DNA of 64,000 nt, taken from the NCBI RefSeq assembly GCF_042453785.1, contig NC_091672.1, positions 6,528,501 to 6,592,500 on the forward strand. The letters are read 5' to 3'. Shown here piece after piece: positions 45,371 through 56,341 of this stretch (position 1 is its first letter; the number at the start of each line of letters is the position of its first letter). The position numbers were made by a program, and so were the translations under genes. The notes under the pieces are model-generated. The model was not told the DNA's origin. It searched no databases and worked only from the letters and a program-made list of their open reading frames with translations. This DNA comes from Malus domestica. Its lineage: Eukaryota; Streptophyta; Magnoliopsida; Rosales; Rosaceae.

Positions 45371-47357
45371 TCAGGGAGAACTTGTCCTGGAGGGAAAACT
45401 AGAACCTTCAGGAGTTGAAAGCTGATCAGTATTGTCGAGACTATTTGATGGGGCAGCTTCATGGCATGTGACATCCGAGTTCTGAGTCTTCAACGGGTTA
45501 CTAGTTGTTTGTTGTTGCAGATTGAACATCTTCCTGAGCTGCTTCCCTTGTTCTTCAATTCGTAACTGTAACTTTCGTTGAGTCTGCATATAGATATAGT
45601 TGAATAAATTTTGTAATGAAAATCGGAGTATTAATATGATTTACTACTAAGAAAACTATTTGACAATTGTATATATAACTTGAGACACCACTAAATTGGA
45701 TCTCATGCATGTACCTCCAATTGTTCGTGAAGACATCGCTGGACATCTAATTGCAGTTGGAGTGCCTCTTTAATTTGCAAGCAACTGCGAGAAATATTCA
45801 CATCATAGGTTTGTAAGAGGCTGGTGGACAAAGCAGTAAAGAGGAAAACATGTTCATTTAGAATTGTAACGGTAAACTAAAAACCAAAACAACAATCAGG
45901 GTAATAAGATAGGTTACGTTTTCACATTGAGCTGGGGTTCAACATTCAAAGTAGTTCTTTTCTCAGATTTTCCTGTAACACAAGAAAAGTACTCAGATCA
46001 GAACTATTGGTAAAACAAGCTAAGCCAATTGACCATTAAATTTTATAGACACTTGCAGTTTGTAACATGAAGGAAAAGACTTATTCACAAGGAACAGGTG
46101 TATGATCTTAACGATTCAATATTTACCTTCTGCTGGGTCTGGTAGGTATTTCGCAATTCGATATTTCTACAAGAAGAATAAAAAGGAGAGGGAGGAAAAC
46201 AAATCACGCTTTTGGAAAGGAAAAAAGCCAAGGAGAAATAATTTTTCTAACGGATTCCTTTATACCTGCAGATGACTTTTGACATGAAAGATGGTTAATC
46301 CGTCTAAACCCATCATCTTCAATATTGCCTTCGGTGTTGCTTCTACAAAACCAACAGATAAGTCAACATACAGACATCAACTGTTTTTACATAGTAAATT
46401 AGACATGTTACTTACTGTCCGCACCCCCAAGACGATTTACACACTCAACGAACTTCTCATGAAGATCTTGATTCCAACGAATTCGTGTTTTACTTGAAAG
46501 TACAGGGCTGGATGAAGGAGAATCACCATAACAATCGGAAACATGTCCGGAGGAAATTCTTGGAGGCTGCTTTCCTTGCCCGGAAAAGAAGCTCAGTTGT
46601 GTAACCGGACAAGTAGTGAACGAATTACAATAACCCTGTGAACAAGAAACTAGCCCGTATTCATATCTTGACGGAGTGGTGGGGCATTTGAAAAATCAAT
46701 GCACAAAAAAGCAACAACCAAAAAAGATGAATTTCTTAGATAGAATATACATACTACTTGATCCTGATTTTCTTTAGAAGGAAGGGAAAAGGAGGGTCTT
46801 CTAACTGTAGTAGTATTATGATTTCCATGCAACTTATTTGATTGATGTGTAAACAGCATACTGCCTGACAAATCGCTTGCTGGGATTTGATTACACTTCT
46901 CTAAGGATTTATGGTATTGATAGCTGCTGGGTTGAGATTTCACAATTGATTGCAGGGTGTTTCTGATGTCGAAATTCGGAGCTTGCTCAGATGAATTCAT
47001 GGAGCTGTAGCTTTCAGTATTAGATTGGCCTGATGGGAACTGAGGATTCTGACCAGCTTGAGAGTCATACTGTGGAAACCCCCCCATATAGAGTTCAGTT
47101 GCGTAGAAAGCTGAAACGGGCGATTCGAAGCGGCTGATAATGCTGCTGGGAGTTTTAGGAGGCCCAAGATTTTGAAGCAGTGACACTTCATGATCCATGG
47201 TGGGTTGCTGAACCCAAATTCCCATGTTGTTCCAAGCCTGCTGTTGCTGCTGACCAAAAATTTGACAAGACTGATTACCAAGTTCAAAACTGCACTCACC
47301 GATTAATTCATGGCTTTGTTGATTTCTTTCTTGGCAATCAATCTTCTTCTCATTCAT
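45371..47357 (-). CDS. PHL5: MYB-CC (PHR1-like) transcription factor, PHL5-like (PHL-A)
   Basis: Exons are 46755-47357, 46416-46635, 46266-46342, 46127-46166, 45918-45972, 45715-45784 and 45371-45583, all GT/AG, joining to about 425 residues (the exon 1 end could be 3 bases shorter). The N-terminal 230 residues are Gln/Ser-rich and probably activating. The single MYB-like domain follows: TRIRWNQDLHEKFVECVNRL, PKAILKMMGLDGLTIFHVKS and HLQKYRIAKYLPD. The MYB-CC coiled coil carries LQIKEALQLQLDVQRCLHEQ and LRIEEQGKQLRKMF. Family members bind P1BS-like GNATATNC sites as dimers and many act in phosphate-starvation responses. The PHL5 assignment rests on the N-terminus and on the neighbouring mTERF genes; it is less sure than the family. 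Confidence 0.88.
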
Positions 47358-48220
47358 TTACAAAAGAAAAGAAACTGAAATCTCTGGATTTCGAAACACC
47401 GTTTGCAAGAACAAGAACTAGAAATACTACTACTTGTGCTCAGTGTTCTTGCCCAACATCAGAAACCCTATCAAAATACAATTTTTTTTCAGAAAAAAAA
47501 AGAGCAATGTTAAATGCAGATTTATGGAATACAAATAACAACATTTATTCCACAAGGCTTCTAGTGTAAGATTTGAATATATATACACACAGAGTAGTAT
47601 TTTAGTCCTTTGAATTATTCTAAAAAGGATAGGTACGACCAATGCTAATTGATATAATCAAGGTAGAAAAACATTCAGGACAAAAACAACTCTTCCCATC
47701 ATAAATAAATGCGTGGACAAACTATGTCCTAAACCTAATAGAGGGGGGAGGGGGGGGGTTAGAATTATCATTTTATTTTTTGACACGTCAAATAATCATG
47801 CTTGCTGTGTCTCAATCAATCACCAGTAGAATAAAACAGAAAACCTCAAAAAAAAAAACCAACTGGATAAAGGGTATTAGACGACAAAGGTAATGATTCC
47901 CAATGTATATGTTACTATTTTGTCGTTAAGATTTGGAATTGGAGAATAATTTTAAGACGGCATCTCTGTCTACTTTTAACTATATGAGATACTGGCATAA
48001 ATTCACAAATCAGATCTATGGTTATTGTTCTTGCCATGGATATGAATGAAAATTGAAAATCACTTTTTAGCCACCCCTGAAAGATGAAATTAAAAAAAAT
48101 GTACCCATATTTTATCTCAAAAGAAATGTAAGTTTATTAATCCAATGTTCTGGTCAAGCTAAAAAGATTCCAAGAGAAAATGCATCATGTAATTGTGGGT
48201 ATCTAAAATTATGATCTCAG
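47358..48220 (-). promoter_or_regulatory. Upstream region of PHL-A
   Basis: The first 230 bases are the counterpart of the PHL-B upstream sequence and presumably hold the promoter and leader. A G-run (about 47741-47757) stands out. Beyond 47800 nothing is recognised. Confidence 0.45.
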
Positions 48221-48224
48221 AAGC

Positions 48225-48380
48225 CATTTAGTACTACAGTTTAGTGATATTCCTCTTTAAAGTTGTAGGTTCGATTCTCGTCAAAGGTGAACTTGAATCA
48301 TGTTATTGTTAACATATTGTGAAGCTTAACCCCTTCCCCCACTCTCTTAGTGTGGATAATATGTTTGTTAAAAAAAAAAT
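48225..48380 (+). mobile_element. tRNA-derived SINE, plus orientation
   Basis: The head has TACTACAGTTTAGTGATATT and the B box GGTTCGATTCTC (about 48268). The body has TTGTGAAGCTTAACCCC...CTTAGTGTGGATAATATGTT and an A-tail to about 48379. It is full length in style. Confidence 0.75.
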
Positions 48381-48570
48381 GATATTATTTACACTAAAGG
48401 GGAGGATGGTCTAAGCCTCGTAGTAGGCTTGCAATAATGTAGTTCAAATTCGCATTTGGTGGGAATCAAACCTCAAACCTCTCACTTACAAGCGAAGAGG
48501 AATATCACTATACCGTAGTACTAAGTGACTAGTGTAAATAATATCGTTTGTTCAAAAAAAAAAAAATTAG
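48381..48570 (-). mobile_element. Second SINE of the same family, inverted
   Basis: Read on the minus strand: GTACTACGGTATAGTGATAT, GAGGTTTGATTCCC (B box), then GAGGCTTAGACC and CCTTTAGTGTAAATAATAT. It abuts the previous copy tail to tail. After its head (about 48535) a short plus-strand tail, TAGTGTAAATAATATCGTTT with an A-run, belongs to another copy. Confidence 0.7.
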
Positions 48571-48580
48571 AATCCCATAA

Positions 48581-49085
48581 ATTAGAGTAAATTGTAACAA
48601 TGGTCCCTTAACTTTAATTCAATTGGAGCAATGGTCCTTCAATTAAAAATCCATTACCATTGGTCCCTCAACTCATCAAAACGTGCATCTATGATCTCTC
48701 AACTAAAAATCCATTTACCATTGGTCCCTCAACTTTAATCTAACTGGAGAAATGATCCTTTAACTTTAACCCAATTGGAGCAATAATCCCTCAACTTTAA
48801 CTCAATTGTAGCAATGATCATTCCAATATAACTCATTTTAAAAAAATTATGATGAAGTTAACGAAAAGGACCATAACTACACGTTTTGATGAGTTGAGGG
48901 ACCCCAATTGTAGCAATGATCATTCCAATATAATTTATTTTGACAAAATTCTAACAAAGTTGATGAAAATGACTATAGCTACATATTTTGATAAGTTGAG
49001 GGATCAATAGTAATGAATTTTTAGTTGAGGAATCATTGCTCTAATTTGATTAAAATTGAAGGACAATTACTACAATTTACTCCAT
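48581..49085. mobile_element. Foldback element of about 500 bp with internal repeats
   Basis: GAGTAAATTGTAACAATGGT at the left is matched by the inverted right end (GGAGTAAATTGTAGTAATTG). The interior repeats CAATGGTCCCTCAACTTTAA-like segments about six times in one direction, then in the other. It is non-coding. Confidence 0.75.
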
Positions 49086-52000
49086 AAATTACTAGAAAAA
49101 TTTATGTAACCGGTATATTAATCTAAAGCTCGAAGTACAAAAGACTTTTTTGACAATAAAGATTCCCAGTACGTGTTCTTAACCCCCTGCATGAATAAAA
49201 TGAACAAATTATAATTACAAAAAAAAGCCAATGTTGGTCGGCAGTAAACGGCTAGAGGAGTAAATTAAATTTTTTTATAATTTATCAAAAGATATCAATT
49301 TTATTGACTAAACTATTAAAATTATTGGTCAACTTTCTCTCCCATTTGGTGAGAGAGTTTTTCTCATCGGTGTGAGAGTTTTTCTCATTAGATTGTGAGT
49401 GACTTTCTTCGCTTACTTTTTCTTGTAGCCACAGGCCTTAGCTATGGCTAGGGTCGTTGGCAGTCATTTTTCTCCTCGTTTCTCTTGTTTTTTTCTTTCT
49501 TTTTCTTTACTTATCCCTTAACCTTTGTTTTACCTTGCCCTTTGGCCGTTTGTCCCTTTCCTCCAAACCCTCCTGCTTTGGAAGGTGTGTAGACCTCCAA
49601 TTCGAATGTTCACACCATTCCCTTTCCTCGATTTGCCTTTGATGGCAATGTTGCTAATGAGTTTATTCTCTCTGGCTTCTTTCGATGTGCAATGGCAATC
49701 TATGTCGTGCTCGTCGTATGGCTTGATTTTAGATGTTTTGTTAAGGGCATTGGTTTCAGATGGGTGGAAAGCGACGTTTCGGCAACGATGGTGGTAGGCA
49801 GCTGCTAAGGTTGTTTTAGTGGTTTAATACCTACACCATATGGTGGTACCTAGCTGCTAAGGTTGTTCGGGTGGGAAGCGATGTTTCGGCAACGATGGGG
49901 CATTAGTTAAGACAACTAACTTGTCATAGAGGTAGAAGAAAATGAATTTAATTGTTTTCTACATCTTCAATATCCAAGAAGACAGACTGTGCCCATAAGA
50001 TTAAGCTTCTGAATGTTACAAGAAGGCAATTTATTGCAACATTTTGTGGCCTATTGCGTGGGACCATGAGGACGACTAATCGAGCTACCTGAATCGCAAA
50101 ACGGATTTTAAACCCTAAAATCTTTTACCTTTGCTTCTTCTTTTTGCAAGCTTCAAGGATTGGGATTGACATGCTTTTCTCTCTCTCTTCCAGCTTTGTA
50201 TCCTGATTGGTTCTTGCACATGCTTGCTTTCCAACATGAGCTTCTTCTGAGCCCTTAACATGAAAAATGAAGAGGAAAACAAAATTATTGGAAGGAGTTT
50301 ATGACTACCATTTCAAAATCCATACTACTTCTACTTTTTAGTGTCCTTCAGAAGCTAATAATACATGCTGGAATGTTCCATTCCAGCTCTCACTATCTTT
50401 TCGCTTGGTTATACAAGGAACATGCTCGAGGGGGCTACTACGCTCACCGCACACTTGCATCACCACTTAAGCTTCGCTACTGTTTCATGAGCTAAGCGAG
50501 GAAGTCTCCCTAACTCGATAATTTTTTATTCAAACGGGGATCCTTTTACTGGTATTGATCAGAATGCTGTGAAGTAACTAAGTCACTTGTTTTTTTTTAA
50601 TTTTATTTTTAGCATTAGCGGAGTAGGATCTCCCCTGAACAACTGATTGGCATGTTGACCTGCTCATTCGCGAGTATGCTCTTAACTTGGTAAGCTGTCT
50701 TGGATATGAGGAATTCCTAAAATAAGTTATTTGACGAAGATCTTTCTACCAATAGACAAGATTTAGTGTTCGATATAGGGGATAAGATTCATCTGCTCTC
50801 TCAAAAAATGGTCCGGGTTTTAGGATATTTGACAAGACAAACAAATAGGAAGGGATGGTTCTTTCATTGCACTAACAGAAGTCTAACTAGAAAAAAATCT
50901 CTCCCTTCTGTCGATTCCCCTCTTCCTTCCAGTCGAGTCCCTTCTACAAGAATTCCTCTTCCTTTTTGGTCAGCATGTAGCCTGATTTGAACGCAATTGC
51001 ATATCTCAATACTAACTACCCTGACTAGAGCTGGAAATGGCTAATATAATTATATAAATAAAGAATAATGTTGGCCGCAATTTAATAGAAATAAGATGGT
51101 GTGGATAATTAATAAGTGTACCTAAACCAACAAATTGGACTAAACTCAAGAATGACTTACAAAATTGAATTTATATCAAAGTTACATATATATGGAAAAA
51201 TAACTAATTAACAGTTATATATATCTCTCTCATATTATTTAATCTCTCATCTATAATTGTAAGAAATTTCTCATCTGTAAGGAATTTATAACTAGAGTAC
51301 AAGTAGTTCAGAACATTTAACCATGACACGAGATCTTAAGGTTTGACTTCTCCCTCTCAATACGCTATTAATTGAAAATAGAATTTATCACTTGCAGTCA
51401 AAATTTTCAACAGATGCAAGCAAGATATCCATTGTAGTAAACGTGCATATTGACAAGGTCATAAATTTTGCCAATCGATCTATGCTTAGGACTCTCCGAC
51501 TGGCCTCTTTCACCATCAAGATGAGGGATGACCATTTTTTATTGTTGACAGAATTTTTGAAATATTTCTATGCAATTGCATGTGTCATTATCGTCGACAA
51601 AAACATACTTAGGGAGAATCAAATGCGTATTAGTGATGATTATTGATACTGTTACAAGTCGGAAAGCAGGATTTCGCGCTGAGTGGTTAAAGCATATTGA
51701 TTATGACAAATGACTCTGAGGCGCACATTAATCTGCCCCTACTCGATCAGTCAAAACTAAAAAAGCATTTTATAATTTGCTTAAAAGAAAAGTGATCAAC
51801 TATCTAATTTTTGCGATTTCTTGTGATGCACCGGAATACTGGATACTTCAAATCAAATTTTTAGTTAAAAACACAAAAAACTAAAATTCAACAATAAATT
51901 CTCAAAATATACTCCAGAGCACCTAGAGTTTTTACTAATTAATTTCTTAGAGAGACAGCACTCAACTTAATTCGAGTGAGTGTGAACCTATATGTATAAT

Positions 52001-52469
52001 ATAGGCGGCCGAACTCCAAATGTTTGGCAAACTTGCTAGAAATAGACCAAACCCACTTGAGTGTTGAGAACCTAGAACCTTGTTCTGTGTCTTAATCAGA
52101 ACGGAATTCAAGGTTAGTGGAAAGCGGAAGCACTTTCTGAAGGTGCAGGATCTATATCTATAAATATAGGTACTCATGCCAATCTTGGGATAATTATTCC
52201 CTTCCATCCAATTTCAATTTAAATTTAGAATCGTTTAATATCTATTTTATTTTTTATTTTTATTTTTTGTGTTTGAAATAAGAGAAAAGTTTGTGAGGGA
52301 AAGGAATGGAGATGGGAGACAACGGAAGAAATAATAAGGAAAAAAATGAAAACAACTTAATAATTTTTTGGATTTACTTTGAGCCTTTCCTTGTATATTT
52401 CTTCTACAAGCTTACATCATTCTTCTTCCACTATTTTCCTCTATTAATAATAATAACAAAAAAAAAATC
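49086..52469. other. Long spacer without a recognisable gene
   Basis: Open frames here are short and unconvincing. Near 49800-49900 a block (GGTTGTT..GGTGGGAAGCGATGTTTCGG, CAACGATGG) repeats one at 49750-49790. About 50420-50990 has a composition and wording that resemble plant mitochondrial DNA. About 51085-51165 matches 39.68-39.75 kb, the outer flank of the MYB-CC duplication. Nothing else is identified. Confidence 0.4.
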
Positions 52470-52587
52470 AAGGGAGATGTTATTGGCACCCTTAAAAAGT
52501 CATTTTGCACTTCTAATAAGTGGATTTTTATTTTTAAATGTAGAAACTTTAGAGTATAAAATAACAACTTTACAGTGTCAATAACCT
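52470..52587. mobile_element. Small MITE of about 115 bp
   Basis: GAGATGTTATTGGCACCCTT at the left pairs with the inverted right end (GAGGTTATTGACACTGTAAA). It is AT-rich between and followed by an A-run at 52602-52626. Confidence 0.6.
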
Positions 52588-53179
52588 CTTTCAAGATGAA
52601 AACGAAAAAAAAAAAAAAAAAAAAAACGAAATGGTTATCCTTAGTGCTGGATATAAAGAGCGTCCCTAGCGAAGCTAGTAGAAGTTCATGGGAATATGCT
52701 TGAATAACATTCGAGACTTGAGACAAAATCCTGCCCTGTTGCCTTTGAGACATTTTATTTAGTTTATGGGTCAGTGCTAGCTGTAGATCAGGAGCTAGTT
52801 AGATGACTAGGTGTAATTGTCGAATATTGCATGCCATCAAAATATTTTATAGGTTAAATAAGTAGGTGTGACAATGCCGTGATCACCAATAAATTTACGG
52901 AAAAACGTTAAGTTTTATTTTTAGGTTAGACTGCTGTTAACAAAAACAAGGATGATGGTCAGCTGATGTATGTCTCTCCAAAAAATAAAACATTTGATGA
53001 TGTGAGATAAAAGTGGATTTGGAAGAGTAAAGAATTGTATAATTAAGATATTTTTTCACCAATTTGAAGAGAAATATCATATTGTTGAATCCACGCTACA
53101 ATTTGATTTTACGATAGAAATCATCCATTTCCATTATATAGGTTTGTCTCCAAAAATATAATGCAAAAAAAAAAAGAGG

Positions 53180-53334
53180 AGGAACTTTAATAAAAAGCTC
53201 ATGGTAATGTTCACTTTAATGAAAAACCACATTTTTACACTAAAAAATCAATCTTGGTACTATTCACTTTACCCTTTATTTTGTCATTTTCGTTAAAACT
53301 CAAAGTTTTCAAATATTTTTTCATTAGTTTTTCT
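53180..53334. mobile_element. MITE copy 3 of the 155-bp family, inverted
   Basis: AATGTTCACTTTAATGAAAA, CACATTTTTACACTAAAAA and CCTTTATTTTGTCATTTTCG are the reverse complement of the copies at 35640 and 39498. Confidence 0.8.
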
Positions 53335-54766
53335 AAAAAAAAGCTGAATAAAAATAGATTAGTCATTTGATTACGGTAATAATTTCAATTTTATATTTGA
53401 AATAATGTGTTCATTCCCTTGGTTATGTTTAATCGGTTCCCATTTTCACATTCTTTTTTATGTAGGATGATCTTTGAAAATGAGCTTAATATAATTCAAA
53501 CGATTCATAACTCTTTTGAAATAATTTAAAATCTCAATTGAAACCTCACTTCATAGTCTCTAGAATGAACAGTTTATTGTGAAATATCCCTTTAATATGT
53601 AATTTAATCATAAAGAATGAAATTCACTATCCCAGAGAAAAATAATTATAAATAAACTTACAACTTTATTTTAAACAATATATATACTTTCTGCTTTTTT
53701 CATATTTATTTTTGTGCAATGTCTACTTTACCCCTCAATTTAACAGGAAAATAGACAGAGTTAACGAAACGGATTATTAGTTCAATTTGTGACATATTTC
53801 GAGAAATTTGAGCAATTATTATTATTGTTCAGAGATCAAAACTAAACTCGTGATATAATTCATAAACCGTTCCTATAATATAGTCCTAAAAGAAAATAAA
53901 AAACGTTTACCTGAGAAGTACTTAACAGCAGTACGTCAGTTCTTTTTGGTTGAAGCTGAACAATAAAATTACTAGGCACTATGCACTTAAAAAAGCATAA
54001 CCAGATTTGAAATGTTTTTCTAAGGGGCATGGATTAAAATGTTTATTTCTTAACAATTTTTTTACCAAAAAAAATAGAAGAAGAAATTCATGACAATCTG
54101 TGTCTGTGTAGGCTTTCTATTGAACAAGCTGAATACAATAAATGCAGCAGCTGGCTCACGATTCTTCGCGTCCCATTAGGCCTCCCAAAAGAAAAGGTTA
54201 AAGAGTCAAATGTTTGATTAATTAATAAGAAATTACAACTAGATAACCATTAAACTATATTAAAGAGAAAACAATTAAAAGTTAAGTACACCAACCAAGA
54301 AGATAACGCGTACTTGTTACAATAAAAGGACAGTAATGCATAGTGTTTGAGTTGAATAAAAAAACAAACACTCAATTCCTTCTTAAGACAGTTGGATATG
54401 CATTAGCAATGTACAAAGTGACTCTTCAAAATCTGAAGGGACGACCTCCCCATGGCTTCACTGGTTTCTAACTTGCATATTCCTCTATGTTCCTCTGTGA
54501 ATCTATACGTGCTGAAAACTTTTTGTACTTGACGATCCTAAAAATATTTTATGAGGCTATCTCATTTATCATCGTACGTTAGACACATACAACTCACGAA
54601 ACTGTCTCATGTAGTTGTTTGTTTTTTTTCAAATGCACGGTATACTGCTGTCTCATGCATCCATTACACAAAAGAACCCAACCCTAGCTAGCTCTAAGGC
54701 GCGATGTTATACGCCCAATCGTCTTAACTGAATTTGGATAGGGCGGGATAAGTTTGGTGCCATTGA
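53335..54766. other. AT-rich spacer
   Basis: No gene, RNA or repeat that I can support. Confidence 0.5.
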
Positions 54767-55346
54767 TGTCGAAATTATTAGAAAGACGGGCCAAAGGTCC
54801 ATTCCAACAACACTAATATTGTCCATAATTTGGCAATTACAACCTGTATAGCACAACAGACGTGATGTTTTCTTACAAAATGCCTCAATATTAATTAAAA
54901 TGGAGTTACAATATTTAAACTCGTCTTTTCTCAGAAATACGGCCATGTGGGATATTTAAACATGCCCCCTCATGTGGGACCCAATTAGTGGGTCACACGT
55001 GAGTGATTCAAATATCAACAACCACGTGGAGTCAAGGAGATTCACCCTACACGCGAGGCCAAAGGACCCACCATCATGGTGCGGGGCCGAGGGGACCTAC
55101 CCATTACGTGACAGTACATTACGTGCTCGCTCCTTGACTCTGATACCATGTCAAAATTTTCAGAAAGACGGGCCAAAGGCCCACTTCCAACAACACCGAC
55201 ATTGTCCCTAACTTGGTAATTACCACATGCACAATACAACAAGTGTGGGGTTTCATCACAAAAGGCTTCGGTATTAGTTGGAGTAAGGTTGAGATATTTA
55301 AACTCTTCTTTTCTTAAAGATACGATCGATGTAGGATATTTCAACA
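54767..55346 (-). mobile_element. TRIM: miniature LTR retrotransposon, 580 bp
   Basis: Two LTR-like direct repeats (54767-54962, 196 bp; 55149-55346, 198 bp) enclose about 186 bp with no coding sequence. On the minus strand the LTRs start TG (TGTTGAAATATCC in the upstream copy) and end GACA. The interior begins with the primer site TGGTATCAGAGTC (complement of 55136-55148), which fits initiator Met-tRNA. It ends with a purine tract, GAGGGGG, just before the second LTR. ATTGA or TTGA borders both outer ends (54762-54766; 55346-55350). The LTRs differ at many places, so the copy is not young. Confidence 0.85.
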
Positions 55347-55548
55347 TTGAAGGACACCTCGATCAAGTTGAAAATTTGGATTGTTAATACAGCTTGGACA
55401 ACCACAAACTGTTGCGAGTTATATATTAGTTAAAGTGTAAATAGTAGTTTATTGTCCCACATTGGTGAAGTACATATGTAATACCAATTGTAACTCCTAT
55501 ATATACTCCACTTTGGAGATTAATGAATATATAAGAAATTCCCAAATA
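55347..55548. other. Possible LTR fragment beside the Tat-type element
   Basis: TGTTGCGAGTTATATATTAG leads into TTGTCCCACATTGGTGAAG and CTATATATACTCCACTTTGG, wording typical of a short Copia-type LTR. It breaks off where the next LTR seems to begin. Tentative. Confidence 0.35.
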
Positions 55549-56235
55549 TTGTCATATATATTTTTGGTATTTACCATGTTTAGTTTTGTTTATACCATAC
55601 TTAGGGCCTCCGTATTTAGACCTCGTATAAATACTCGGGGGACTCAAATGTAATTATGTAGGGGTAAATATGTAATAAGTGAGGAGCCCTTAGTCTATAA
55701 AAGGGACTCCTCACCCTCACAAAAGAGAGGCCTCACATCCCCTAAACAGAGGCTATCTCAAACTCTCTCTTTCTCTGGGGGACCCCCCCTCACCCTTGTA
55801 ACCCATACATACAGTTACAGAGAAACAATATCAACATCAGTGTGGACGTAGCCCAAACATTGGGGTGAACCACGATACATCTTGTGTTCTTTACCTTCTT
55901 GCAGATTCACAGTCGGATTTACATTGTTCCAAGACCCCTCCGGTTTTGTGCATCAACAAGTTTAATATGGTGTCAGAACAGTTCGCTCTTGGTGACCTGT
56001 GTGCTTTAATTTTGTGCCCACATTTTTCGTGATTTCCTTCGTGAAAAAAAAAGAAAGTGAATAGTGTCGCGCTACAGTACAACAATTTGCTATAGTGCAT
56101 GAACAGTGGTTTGCTTATGAACAGTGATCCTCTACAGTGCTGTAAACAGTGATTGATACAGTGCCATGAATAGTCTTTGCTACAGTGTTCTGGTAAATTA
56201 TTTTCATTCCACCTCGCTGATTTTGTGCATCAACA
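55549..56235 (+). repeat. Putative 5' LTR and leader of a gag-only Tat-type element
   Basis: It starts TGTCATATATATTTTTGG and ends TTTTGTGCATCAACA, directly before a primer site. A TATA box, TCTATAAAAGG, is at about 55694, and CT-rich sequence follows. The terminal segment GTTTTGTGCATCAACA also occurs at 55944-55958, followed by ATATGGTGTCAGAAC, a second primer-site look-alike. The true LTR end could therefore be 55958 or 56235. The partner LTR is not in the window. Confidence 0.6.
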
Positions 56236-56237
56236 TT

Positions 56238-56255
56238 TGGCGCCGTTTGTGGAAA
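56238..56255 (+). other. Primer-binding site of the gag-only element
   Basis: TGGCGCCGTTTGTGGAAA lies two bases after CATCAACA. A TGGCGCCGT start is common in Tat-type elements. Confidence 0.7.
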
Positions 56256-56341
56256 CGACACTTATTCCCACTCTCTTCAGCTTTGCCAAGCTGGTTTCCA
56301 CCATTCGTACACTCTCTTTTGACCAGGCATCCCTCTCTAAC

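Noticed and set aside
47741..47757. G-run as a possible quadruplex
   Set aside because: It is a nearly pure homopolymer tract with no clear four-tract spacing and no gene context beyond distance to PHL-A.
51670..51745. tRNA-like segment (CGCTGAGTGGTTAAAGC)
   Set aside because: It resembles an A box of a Leu/Ser tRNA, but no matching acceptor stem or B box follows.
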